This document shows, piece after piece, positions 1 through 9,885 of a DNA stretch of 64,000 bases. Positions within the stretch are counted from its first letter, which is position 1. Every line of letters starts with the position of its first letter. The DNA is taken from the NCBI GenBank assembly GCA_963575745.1, contig CAUYUJ010017660.1, forward strand, positions 503,501 to 567,500, read 5' to 3'. A program made the translations under genes and the position numbers. Origin of the DNA: Prorocentrum cordatum (Eukaryota > Sar > Dinophyceae > Prorocentrales > Prorocentraceae). The notes beneath the pieces are model-generated. The model was not told where the DNA came from and ran no database searches. It worked only from the letters and a program-made list of their open reading frames with translations.

Positions 1-2728
1 GGCAGTGTCTCCGACCCCTTCCTGCTGCGCGCGGGCCTCGTCGCGGGCTGCCCGCGCGCGGGGGGGCCCTCAAGTGCGGCCTGCTGGTGCTCGCCGACGA
101 GCGCGCGGGACTATGGCGGGTGCTTGAACCGAGGGCCACCCTCGCGATCATGTTCGACGACTGCTGCGTGGGCTGCCAGGGCCCGATGGCGCAGGTCGCG
201 GCGCATGTGGCACAGGCAACCATGGCGGTGGCGGCGCAGCTCGTTGCGCTGGGATTCGCGTTGTCGGAGTCCAAGAGCGAGCGGCTCGCAAGCTCGCCCG
301 CGCTGGCCCCGATGGTGGCCAAGCAAATGAGCGGCGCCGCCTTCCCATCGCCGACTCGGTCAAGAACCTGGGGGTGGACTTCTGCCTCGAAGGCCAGGCT
401 TTCGCGGCTCTGGAGACGCGCCGCGCGAAGGCGGCCGACCAACTGCAGAGGCTGCATGCGATCCGCTCTCAGGAGACCCCAGCCCCGGCCCGCGTGTCCA
501 AGCGGGGCTTCGGCCAGCCACACGGCGCGGCTTCGATGCACTGAAGCCGTGCCGCGTGGCTGGCCATCCCCGCTGCTCACGAAGTGGCGGAGGCAGGTGG
601 GCGCCGCCCACCGCGGACGGGGCCCCGGCAAGAGCCTCAGCCTCAGCTTCATTCTCTGCAAGCGCCTGGCAAGCCACCTCTATTGGACCACGCGACACTG
701 CCCATCGTGGCGTGGGCCGAGGCCGCGCCGTCCAATTCGGACCGCACCGACTTGCGGTTATTGGGCAGCGCCTTCGCAGGTGCCCTCGCGAAGAAGGGGG
801 CTGAGGGGCCCGAAGCCTGGGTGGGCGGGGGTCCTGCGTCGGCATGCGCGCTGACGTGCCATCGCCCGGGCTGGTGAGTTGCTCGGCCAGGGCTCTTCTA
901 CAACGACCTCCAACAACCCATCGACCTGAAGGTCTTGGGCGCGTCGACGATCGCCAAGCACATCGCCGGGAGTCGCGAGCGGCCCTTGTGGAGGGGCGCG
1001 GGCAAGCGCCCAGGCCTGGGGCACTTGGCCGGGGGGGGCCTCGTCCAGCGTCGGGCGCGTCCGTGCGCCGCAAGAGGATGTGCGAGCAGACGATCATGCA
1101 GATGAGCTCGGCCCAGAATGCGCTGGTGGGCTGCCTTCGGCCAGTGGCAAGGCGCCCTGCGGAGGAGGGCCCGCTGGCTTCGTCGCCGCGGTGCCCCCGA
1201 GGATGCCCGGCCCACGGCGCAGTGCGACATTCGGCGCGGCAGTGCCCCGCCACGGCGCTCGGACGCGCCGAGTGGGAGGCGAACGACGACGCCGACGGGA
1301 GGCGACCGCCCGATGACATCCACTTCGGGGCCGTCGTCGACATGGCCATTCTGGACGCGACGGGGGGCCCCTTCTGGTCGTGGGCGCTGGCACCAGAGCA
1401 CAGGAGTCCTCTCCCTCAGCCCGCGGTGGACAGGGCGGCGCGCAACGGAGGGCGAGCCGACCTGGTAGGGCAGCCATTCATGGGCGACCTGTTCTGACGG
1501 CAGCGTCGTGGACCCGAGCCTGGTTTCTGCGCGTGGCGGCTGGGCGGTGGTCGCCATGGGGCAGGAAGCCGAGGCCGTCGGCCTCTTCGGCCCGTTGCCA
1601 TGGCCGTACCCAAAGGAGTCGCGCGCAGCGGAGATCGTCGCGGTCATTGAGGGGCTCCAGAACTACATGCTTCCAGCCAGGATCTGCGCGGACTGCCGGC
1701 TGCTCGCGGATGGGTTCTCAGCGGGCAAGGCGTGGTGTCTACAGTGGCAAAGGCCTTGCCGAGAGCTCTGGGCGCGCCTCTGGGCGGCGGTCGAGGACGT
1801 CGGCAGCGACGACATCTCCATTCGCCGGGCGAAGGTTCACGCGGCGCTGGTGGACGTTCAGGCCGAGCGCATCGCAGGTTGGCAGCGCAGGGACAGCAGC
1901 AGCGCCGACGCCCGCGCGATCCAGGGGGCGCAGTTGCACCCAACAGATGAGGATGTCCGCGTGCGCAGCTTGCGCCAGGATCGCCTCGTCCAGAAGGTCT
2001 TCCGCTGGCTGGGCGCCACAATGCAGGATGGCGACGCGGAGCTGACGGCGGTGGGCGGACACGACGGGTTTGGTATGGTTGTTGCGAGGTGCGACTGGCG
2101 CGGGTGCAAGGTGCGCTGGGGGGGCCATTGTTCGTTCTGCGACTGCTCGCGAAAGACGCGCGGTCGGCGCGGCACGTGGCTCGAGGTCGGCCGCGACGCC
2201 GCATGGGTTTGCCAGGAGTGCGCGGGACGCGGCGAAGCCATCTCGGGCTCGTGGACTCCGGGGGCCGAAGGTGCATCGGGCTCGGTCGCAGCGGCAGCGG
2301 CTCTCTTCGCCGCAAGCGCAGCGTTGCTTTCCAACCAGGTCAGTGGGGCGCAGGGCGCCGCCGACGACGGCGTTGGACGAGCTGCTGGCGCTGGGGGGGC
2401 CGCAGCTGGCAGTGGCAGCGTGGCCTCGGCGCCTCGCGCGCAGTCGGAGGCGCAGCCGCCGCCGCGGCCGCCGCCCGAGCTGCCTCCATGGCGGGAGCTC
2501 GACGCGCGCGACGCCCGCGAGCCGCGGCGAGCAGGCGCCCACCTTTTCTGCGCCAAGTGCGGCTGCTTGACGCAGAGTCGCAGGTTGGCGGGCCTCGCGA
2601 AGGCGCGCCCGAAGGCCCCCAATATCGACGGGCAGAAGGCGGCGCTCGGCCGCCTCAAGCGTTGCAGCCAGCGGGGCAGGGCAGCATCGGCGACCCTGAG
2701 CCCTTGCGGCGCCTGCGCAGGCGCATAG
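1..2728 (+). pseudogene. LINE-type reverse transcriptase / RNase H remnant
   Basis: The window opens inside a reverse transcriptase palm domain. A motif-B-like GLVAGCPRAGG lies at about 34-66, a motif-C-like IMFDDC at about 147-164 and a motif-D-like GFALSESKSE just after. The frame then changes repeatedly up to about 1500. From 1508 one open frame runs to 2728 and reads as an RNase H domain: GWAVVAMG near 1538, the acidic AAEIVAVIEG near 1628, ICADC near 1682 and a closing SSADARA near 1900, matching the DxS/E/D/D layout. It is followed by a zinc-ribbon-like HCSFCDC/CQEC pair (2128-2225) and a Cys-rich tail. Frame changes and lack of the 5' half mark it as a decayed copy. Domain assignment is by motif; the exact family is not known. 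Confidence 0.6.
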
Positions 2729-3877
2729 ACGGCTACATTTTAGCATTTCGGATGCGAGCCGTGTGTGCCGGGCTCCATGGCCAGCGGCAATGCGACTACG
2801 TCCAGCCGAGACCAGGAGCCAATGGACACGTTGCGTTGCCGTCGGTCTTCTCTCCTCGGCGCGTGCCCTCATTTTGCCCGCCTTGAGGCAAGCTTGGCTC
2901 CAGCGCATGGCCTGCCCGATGTGCGGGAGCTGAACCAGGTGCGCAGGCCCTCTTGCGCATGGGATCGGGCTCCGTTGCCCGCGGCACCTTGCGGTCTTGT
3001 TCAGGCCTTTGGCCGCGGGGAAATGCTGCGGCGCGGACGGTGGGGCGTCGCGGTGCGGTCCGACGAGTGGCCCCGCGCCCGCTCGCCCATCGGCCTGGCG
3101 AGGAGAGCCCATCCCCTTTTTCCCCCCCCCCCTTTAGCGTCACGTGCGGTGCCCTGCTTTTTCGCAGCCTCTGGCTACTGTCGCGCTCGCTGTCCGAGCG
3201 CTGCCGCGCCCTGTCTAGACGCGGCTTCAGGCAGTTTGCGTCGGCGTCGTGGTTGTCATTGGCGCGACGTGGACGCGCGTTTGCCCCGCGCGCCTTCTGC
3301 TCGGCGCGGAGCAGACTCCATGTCGCGGAGGCTGGCCCAGAGAGAAGGCTCGCCTTCACTCGGCGCGCCTGGGCCCGTTGACGCATTGCGCTGCTGATGA
3401 AGAGGTGCAGTCGAGCGCTTTCCTCTCTCGGCGTGCCTGCACGCTCCCGCTCAATGCGGTGCTGTCGCGGTTTCGTGACAGCTGCCCTGCCCGTCGCTAT
3501 GGCGTGGAGGGAGCCGCAGGCGTGCCCGCGCTCTGGTTCGACCTCCGCAGGCCGGAAGAGCAACCGTGTCGGTGAGGCCTGGGGCCAGGGGCCCAGTTGC
3601 TTCTCAGGTGCGGTGTGCAGCAATGCTGCGTACCAGCCCGCTGGATCGGCAGCCGTGGCTTTTGGCTGGCTGCCGTGCGTGCTGAGTCGCTTTGGCTGCT
3701 GTGATCATTCAGCCGCTTGCCTCGGCTGAGGCGGATGATTGCTCTCGGCGCTCAGGCGAATCTGCGCGTGTGCGCCGAGGCGCGCGAGACGGGGCGTTGC
3801 CAACGCAGGGCCAGAGGGAAACGCCTTGGTCCGAGGGGCAGCACGAGCTTGGAGCTCGCGTCCCCTTCAGCCGCGGG
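2729..3877. other. Intergenic, no gene seen
   Basis: GC-rich DNA without a convincing coding frame or recognised repeat. The open frames here overlap on both strands and show no domain motifs. Confidence 0.5.
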
Positions 3878-3992
3878 GGTCATCTTCATCATCATCATCA
3901 TCGTCATCATCATCATCATCATCATCGTCATCATCATCATCCTCATCATCATCATCAGCATCATCATTATTATCATCATCACCGCCAGTAGC
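3878..3992. repeat. CAT/ATC trinucleotide microsatellite
   Basis: Near-continuous CAT triplets with occasional CGT, CCT and ATT changes. Frames through it give poly-His, poly-Ile or poly-Ser on one strand and poly-Asp or poly-Met on the other, which are artefacts of the repeat. Confidence 0.95.
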
Positions 3993-4079
3993 AGCATCCG
4001 CAGCAGCAGCAGCATTAGCATAATCAACATCATCAACACCATCAGCACCATCATCAGAAAGAGCGTGTTCTACCGCTGC

Positions 4080-4290
4080 TGGCGGAAAACCGGGGGGGGT
4101 CACTACCGGTTCGAACCCCTCCCCCCCCATCCGGAAAACCGGGGGGGGTCACTACCGGTTCGAACCCCCCCCCCAGTTCATCATGAAAAGAGAGGGGGGT
4201 CACTACCGGTTCGAACCCCCTCCCCCCTCCCCCCCCCTCTCGAAAACCGGGGGGGGTCACTACCGGTTCCCCCCCCCTCGAAAACCGAGT
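4080..4290 (+). repeat. Left arm of inverted repeat flanking a minisatellite
   Basis: Four tandem units, each a G run followed by GTCACTACCGGTTCGAACC and a C run, begin near 4099, 4148, 4199 and 4256; the last is truncated after the CCGGTT. The same module occurs in reverse complement at 4930-5140, so the two arms could pair across the intervening minisatellite. Each unit contains GGTTCGAACC, a 10-bp palindrome that resembles a tRNA B box, but no tRNA body is present. Confidence 0.85.
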
Positions 4291-4296
4291 GGGGGG

Positions 4297-4915
4297 GCGG
4301 ACAGTGGTGGGGGCGGCGTTGGTGGGGACAGTGGCGAGGGGACAGCGGGACAGTGGTGGGGACAGTGGGACAGTGGGACAGTGGTGGGGACGGTAGTGGT
4401 GGGGACAGTGGTGGGGACAGTGGTGGGAACAGGGGGGACAGTGGACAGTGGTGGGGACGGTGGTGGTGGGGACAGTGGTGTGGGGACAGTGGGAATGAGG
4501 TGAAAACAGTGGGACAGTGGAGGGTACAATGGTGGTGGGGACAGTGGGGAAGGCGGTGGCGAGGACGGCGGTGCGACAATGGGACAGAGGTGCAGTGGGG
4601 ACAGTGGCGGGGACAGTGGGGACAGTGGTGAGAACAGTGGGACAGCTCAGTTGGACAGCGGAGGAGTCAGTGGGACAGTGGGGACAGTGGGGATAGTCGG
4701 GCAGTGGTTGGGGCCGTGGAGATAGTGGGGAGAGTGGAACCGTGGTGGGAACAGTGGTGGGGACAGTGGGGACAGTGCCACAGTGGTGGGGGCTCTGGTG
4801 GGGACAGTTGGGACGGTGGTGGAACCAGTGGGGACAGTGGTGGTGAGGACAGTGGTGCTGGGAACAACAGTGGGGGATGTGATGCGGACGGTGGTAGGGA
4901 CCGGGAGTCGTTTGC
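4297..4915. repeat. GGGGACAGTGG minisatellite
   Basis: Degenerate tandem array built from GGGGACAGTGG and GTGGTGGG blocks with occasional GGGAACAGTGG variants. One strand is almost free of C. Frames on the minus strand give Pro/His/Thr-rich strings that are repeat artefacts. Confidence 0.9.
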
Positions 4916-4929
4916 TGGCGGTGCGTGGG

Positions 4930-5140
4930 GGGGGGGGGTCGAACCGGTAGTGACCCCTCTCCGGTTTTCGAGGGGGGGGGTTCGAACCGGTAGTGACACC
5001 CCCCGGTTTTTCCGGATCCGTATGGGGGGGGGGAGGGGTTCGAACCGGTAGTGAGGGGCCCCTTCGGCTTTCGAGGGGGAGGGGGGGGGGGAGGGGTTAG
5101 GGGAGGGGGGGGTTTTGCCGGGGGAGGGGGGGGGTCCAGC
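4930..5140 (-). repeat. Right arm of inverted repeat flanking the minisatellite
   Basis: Three reverse-complement units (GGTTCGAACCGGTAGTGA or close variants) at about 4936, 4979 and 5037, separated by G and C runs and by the same AAAACCGG-type spacer read backwards. It mirrors the arm at 4080-4290. Confidence 0.85.
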
Positions 5141-5430
5141 AGAGGGGGGGGGGATTTTCGGAGAGGGGGGGGGCGACCCCCGGGCTCCGGAGTAAAAGGT
5201 TGGCAATTTTCCACAGTAAAGCGGCGGTGGATCACGCTCTCTCCATCATCACCATCGTCACCAATACCATTATGCCGTGCTTCCTGCTTCTCCTGTCCCG
5301 CCCGCCGTCTCCTCCGCCTCTTGCCGTTACTGCTCATAACCCTCGTTTTTTTCTTCTTTTCCCTCCCGACCACCCCGTTCCTCTTCGTTCGAGGCCCTCA
5401 CGTGCCCCTGCTAAAGGAGTCCTTCCTCCC

Positions 5431-5432
5431 AG
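5431..5432 (+). promoter_or_regulatory. Candidate spliced-leader acceptor AG
   Basis: An AG preceded by the pyrimidine tract CCTTCCTCCC lies 28 bases before the ATG of the thioredoxin-reductase-like gene. Dinoflagellate nuclear mRNAs receive a trans-spliced leader at such AGs. Other AGs exist upstream (for example after the T-rich tract at 5341-5375), so this is only the nearest plausible site. Confidence 0.3.
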
Positions 5433-5460
5433 GGCATTCGCCTTGGCCCTCCAGGGCCCG

Positions 5461-7508
5461 ATGGCACCCCCGGCGGGCATCCCGCTGCTGCTCCTCCTCT
5501 GCGCTCGCGCTCTCGCTTCCGACGAGCTCTTGCGCTTCAGAGTCGACGCCTCCGCCGAGGGCTGCACTGGGCTCTTCTGGCGCACCTGGTCTGAGACGCA
5601 GCGGAGATTCGTCATGGCCAGGTCGCAGGACAGCCCTGGAGGGAAAGAAAACCATAACCGCGACAAAGACTGAACGCGGAAACGTCGGTACCGATCGTGG
5701 TCATCGTCCATTTTGGTCGCCGTCGCTTCGTGGGTCATCCTCGCGAATCGGCGACGGCTGGCATCGGCGTTGACAAGATCCTGCGACATCTTGGTCATGG
5801 TCAGCGTGTTTTTTCCCTCGAAGCCCGCCGTGGCCCCGCAACGGGGCGATCGTGGAGGGGACCCTGTCGGAGCAGGTGCCGCGTTTCCTGCTCCTGCGCG
5901 GCGGGCTGGCCCTGCCCTTTGGAGACGAGGCGGGGCGCTACACCTACCTGCATGCGCTCTCGGAGCGCGGCGTCGGCCTGCTGCCGGCGGCGCCCGCGGC
6001 CCTGGCGCCCGTGCACGACGTCCTCTCGGAGGGGGGCCGGTGGAGGCAGCGGCGGCTCTCCCGCCCAGCCCAGATCCGTTCCGGATCGGTCCACGGACGC
6101 CTCCCGAAGGCCCATCGGGACCCAGCCGTGGAGACGAGGAGCCTCGAAGCCCAGAGAGGCCCACGCACACCATGGAGCGCCGCCGCTGCCTCGACAAGCC
6201 CTCCTCCGATCCTCGTCCTTGGCTCTGGCCCGGCAGGGCTGACCGCCGCCGTCTACGCGGCGCGAGGGGGCCTGTCGGCGCTGGTGATCGGCGGCCCAGA
6301 GCCGGGCGGGGCTCTGATGCTGTCGAGGTCCGTGGAGAACTTGCCCTTCGCCGGCGCGGGGCCGGGTCCCAAGCTCGTGGCGGGGCTCGTAAAGCAGGCG
6401 GCAGGATTCGGCGTGCGCTTCTGGGAGGAGGGCCAGTCGAGGCAGCGGCTCCCTGGATCTGCCTCGAAGACGAGGTCAGGATGGACCCCGGGAGGCGTCC
6501 GCGGACCGATTCTGGGCGGACATGGGCTGGGCCTGGAGAGCCGCCGTGGCCTCAGCTGGCCCTCCTCCGAGCTTCCGGGAGGGCTCTGCCAGGGCAGTCG
6601 CACCGGCGGGGTCGGCGGGAGAAGTGGATGGCCGCCTCCTGCATGTGGAGTTGGACGACGGGAGCCTGGCCAGAGGCCGCAGCGTCATCGTCGCGAGCGG
6701 TGCCACGGAGCAGTGGCTGGGGCTCCCAGGCGAGGACCACTTGCGCGGGCGGTCTTTGCACACATGCGCTTATTGCGACGCTCGTTTCTACGAGGGCAGG
6801 GACGTCTGTGTTGTGGGCGGTGGGGATGGAGCCCTTGAAGCCGCGAGCTACCTAGCCCGCGTGGCCAGGTCTGTGACGCTCATTCATCGAAGAGACAGGT
6901 GGCGAGCATCCGTCGCGGCCGCCAGGCGAGTTGAGGCCCTGCCTCAGATTCACATCATGCGCCCATATGTCGTCGACTCCTGGCGGGAGGAGTCCAGGAG
7001 ACTGGTTGGGGCGAACGTGCGGCGAGCAGCACGAGGACCTGCACAGCAGGTGAACTGCTCTGGCGCCTTCGTTGTCATAGGGCGCGAGCCCCGCGTGGGC
7101 TTCCTGCCGGCGCTCGTGCGCCGGGACGCGAGGGGATTCGTGCTGCCAGAGCGGCACACCATGACGAGCCTGCCGGGCGTCTTCGTGGCTGGCCAGGTGG
7201 CCGACGGCAGGTACCAGCAGGCCGTCACAGCAGCCGCGGCTGGCGCGCAGGCGGCCATGGATGCCGGGCGTTGGCTCGACGGGGAGCTGGACTCGGGCAC
7301 GGGCGGCGCGGGCGATGCGCGGCGGGAGCCGCTCCCAGAAGACCGCGCCGCGGTGCTCCCAGAGTCGAGCTGGGCGTGCGTCGGGGTCGCCTCGGGCGCG
7401 GCGGCCGCCGCGCTGCTGTGGCTCGCCGTGCCGCAGTCGTGCCGCGCGGCTGTGGGGTCTCGCGCTCTGCGCTGGCTCTCTCGGCAGCCAAGAGGCCTGC
7501 ACTCCTGA
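5461..7508 (+). CDS. Thioredoxin-reductase-family flavoprotein, four exons
   Basis: Proposed exons are 5461-5642, 5824-6039, 6199-6435 and 6572-7508, which join in frame to 523 residues. Exon 1 encodes a signal-peptide-like start (MAPPAGIPLLLLLCARALAS). Exon 3 opens with the FAD motif LGSGPAGLTAAVYAARG (GxGxxG at about residues 141-146). Exon 4 carries the redox pair CAYCD (Cys277 and Cys280), the NADPH-site motifs GGGDGALEA and HRRDRWRA, and the C-terminal GVFVAGQVADGRYQQA. The family uses NADPH and FAD to reduce a CxxC partner such as thioredoxin. Oddities: the usual Asp of the AGD motif is Gln, and the usual GGGDSA reads GGGDGA. The extra N-terminal domain of about 110 residues is not recognised. 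A hydrophobic helix (ACVGVASGAAAAALLWLAVP) near the C-terminus suggests a membrane-anchored lumenal or plastid-routed enzyme. The ATG at 5461 was chosen because it gives the signal peptide. Family call is firm; exon edges are inferred. Confidence 0.85.
5643..5823 (+). mobile_element. Introner-like intron 1 (GA-AG)
   Basis: This 181-base insert separates two coding blocks of the thioredoxin-reductase-like gene. Removing it with a GA donor and AG acceptor keeps the frame. Its ends form an imperfect terminal inverted repeat: GAGGGAAAGAAAAC at the left edge against GAGGGAAAAAACAC in the complement of the right edge, followed by further paired blocks. Non-canonical GA donors and introns with inverted repeats are known in dinoflagellates. 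The exact donor is inferred from reading frame. Confidence 0.6.
6040..6198 (+). mobile_element. Introner-like intron 2 (GT-AG)
   Basis: This 159-base intron has a canonical GT and AG and preserves frame. Both ends carry GAGGCAGCGGCGGC in inverted orientation (GTGGAGGCAGCGGCGGC at the left, its near-complement before CGACAAG at the right), so the splice sites lie inside the terminal inverted repeat. Its reverse complement shares ordered blocks with intron 3, which places both in one family. Confidence 0.75.
6436..6571 (+). mobile_element. Introner-like intron 3, inverted relative of intron 2
   Basis: A 136-base intron that keeps frame with GT at 6436 and AG ending at 6571; GC-AG at 6432-6555 is an alternative. 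It starts GTCGAGGCAGCGGC and shares GGGAGGCGTCC, GGACCGAT, GGGCTGGGC and GAGAGCCGCCG, in that order, with the reverse complement of intron 2. The two introns are therefore copies of one element inserted in opposite orientations within 400 bases. Confidence 0.7.
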
Positions 7509-9246
7509 GGCGCCTTTCGGTGAGACGCTTAGTGTTTCAGCTCGCCCCGTATTGGTAGTGTTGGTGGCCGTGAGGCAGCGGTGCAACTAGTGCCTCCCCA
7601 ACTCCTTGCTGTTGCCGCTGGACTGGGGCCGAAGGTAGCTAGTTGATTCAAGATGTTAGAGTTCAGAGTTTATAGGTTCCGGCGTCCCTTTCGGGCATGC
7701 GTGCGTCAGGACATGAGCCAGTACTCCCGCACAAGTACCGAACAGTGCGTGCACTGAGGGTTTCCTACTTGTGTTGTAAAGGGCTAGAACTGCGTGGCTC
7801 ATGTGTTCCCCTTCTTCGATTGAACTCCTAATTTTGGATTCTTGTTATTTCGCTGGGATTCACTGAACCTGCGTGTAGCACGTTTCCAGGTGGCTGCTTG
7901 GATTCGTATAGTTTCGCGCGGTTTGCTCTATGTATTTGTTTTTCTTCCCGTGAGGGTGCTTGAACTGAGGGGGGTGCTGAGTATTTTTGCTTTTGTGGGC
8001 CGTCCGAATTTGTTTCTCCGCGCTTCACAAAAGCAACATGTGCACATACATCTCCACAGTCATACGGGCCCACATTGTTTGTTACCCCAAATCATGATTT
8101 GGAATCCACGCGTTTGGACCATATCATTATCTATCGTTCTCTAGTGTTGTATGAGGATGACAGCGTGTTGCTAGCAAGCAAGAACACTTGCGAACAAGCA
8201 GTCCCGTTCTCAGTTCGACTCAAAACCTACTCATGAGATAATAAGCAACAGATGTGTGCGCGTTTTGTTCGGCTGAATCATGCCGCGCTTCACCCCACCC
8301 ACCTTGAACGTTTGAGAAGCCGGCTAACTTCGACATGCGGACTGTTCGTTGAGCCCTGTTGACCGACCAGGCTGCTGCAGCCTCCTCCGTGCACCGAAAG
8401 GGCTGCTGCAGCCTGGGCGGCGGCGTCAGCTCGCGTGGGTCGGGGCTGCTGCAGTCCCCACCACGCGTCGACTTCTGATTGCGCGCTGCCGTGTGAAAAC
8501 AGGGCGGGCTGCTACGAGGTGATTTGATGTGCAGACGGCGCTATTCCACCCATGGAAGGAGGATGTTTCGATGCACGACGAAGCGCGAAGCACGAAGTTA
8601 GGCGACTTGGATTCTCACTCTACTGTTCACTTTGACGTCGTCTTAGCGGTTGCCTCCTGCGGTCGTGAAGCCGGCAATAACCGACTGCTGCTCTGATGTC
8701 CCAGGCTTCCATCTTTTCAACGAGTGGCATTTTTGTTCGGAAGGGAGACGGAGGCCTCATCTGTGTCCACATGAGGGACCGACCAGGGAGGAGGGAGGGT
8801 CACTCCCAGTCTTGGGTAGAAAAAGGCATGTCGAGCGGGAGGAGGGCGGAAGCCTCCGCCCTCTTGCTTCATTCGCAGTGGAAGATCGCAGCCTTGCTCC
8901 AGTTGTTAAGTCATGGGCCCTCTCGAACACATCGTGCTTAGGCATTTGTATTTGCCAAAGTTTGGCGAGGTCACTTCTTCGCGTTGTAAGAACCGCAGGG
9001 TCGTCTTTTCGGTCCTGCCAGGGGCCAGGGGCACATGCTGGTTATACTATTGAGGAGGACTTGAGACGGGGGGGACTTGCAGCAGTGGTGTTTTTGTTGC
9101 AGGATCAAGTCTTGTCTTCTTCCCTCCATCCCTTCCTTCCCCCTCCTCCTGCTCCTCCCTCCCTCCACCTCCCCCGTCCGTGTTTCGTGTCCACCTTCTT
9201 CACCTTCTCGATTCTCCCCCACTCCTTTTCCTTGTGAATAGCCCCC
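7509..9246. other. Intergenic; lower-GC 3' flank and short repeats
   Basis: About 7600-8330 is visibly more AT-rich than the rest of the window and probably holds the 3' UTR of the upstream gene plus spacer. GGCTGCTGCAG is repeated three times at about 8369-8456. Open frames at 8650-9237 have no recognisable domain. Confidence 0.45.
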
Positions 9247-9885
9247 CCCTGTCACACCCCTAAACGTGTTGGTAGAGCGGGCTGGGCGTTTCGCCTGAAA
9301 TTTTCGCATCTTTCCGTCCTGAAGCTTGAGTTCAAGGATGGAGGGTGGGTGGTTTTGAAAATGCGGTTGTCACATTCGTTTTATTAGTCTGCAGCAGTTT
9401 CACGGATGGACTGGGTGGTCGTTATCAGCATGTGGCTCTTGCCTGAGCGCCGCGCACACGTGTTAACATCTTGCAGCAGTTTCAAAGATTGAGGGCGGGT
9501 CGTTTTCAGAATGTGCCTCTCGCCGTAGCGCCGCGCACGCTCGTTTTCACAGTTTGCAGTAGTTCAAAAGATTCGTAGGGTTGACGCTCCAGGAATTGTT
9601 CCGGCACGATTTAGGATTGGCAGGACGCAGCAGTCACGTTGATTCGCGATGTTGAAGGCCTGGGAACGGCTTTCTGCCATGATTGACGCTTGCCACACCG
9701 TAACAGTCACGTTGATTCTCGGCGTTGAAATTTTAGGGATTCGGAATGGCGTTTTGGCACGATTGAGGATTCTCAGACGGCTGTCTTTCAATAGGACGTT
9801 CCCCGCAACGACAAGAACTTATTGTAGGGACCTATGAAGAGGAAAGTGGAGGGAGGGTGTATTGTAGCATCGCTGGTTCGCCTCC
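9247..9885 (+). mobile_element. Non-coding retroposon, copy A
   Basis: Starts with a block containing GCGGGCTGGGCG, then roughly 80-base monomers (GCAGCAGTTTCA, GAGGGCGGGTCG, TTTTCAGAATGTG, GCGCCGCGCAC, TCGTTTT). A unique 3' part contains AGGATTCTCAGACGG and CTGTCTTTCAATAGG, and GCATCGCTGG precedes a CCTCCT-rich tail. The same order occurs at 39576-40408 and, reversed, at 41251-42600. No ORF. The simple-repeat tail suggests a SINE-like or LINE-mobilised non-autonomous element. Confidence 0.75.

Noticed and set aside
4099-4290. Possible tRNA genes from GGTTCGAACC
   Set aside because: Only a B-box-like core is present; there is no A box, anticodon arm or acceptor stem pairing around it.
4054-5373. 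A 439-codon minus-strand Pro/His/Thr-rich frame
   Set aside because: It spans the minisatellite and its inverted arms; the apparent repeats are those of the DNA.
8650-9237. 195-codon plus-strand frame
   Set aside because: No motif, low-complexity end and overlap with equally long frames on both strands.
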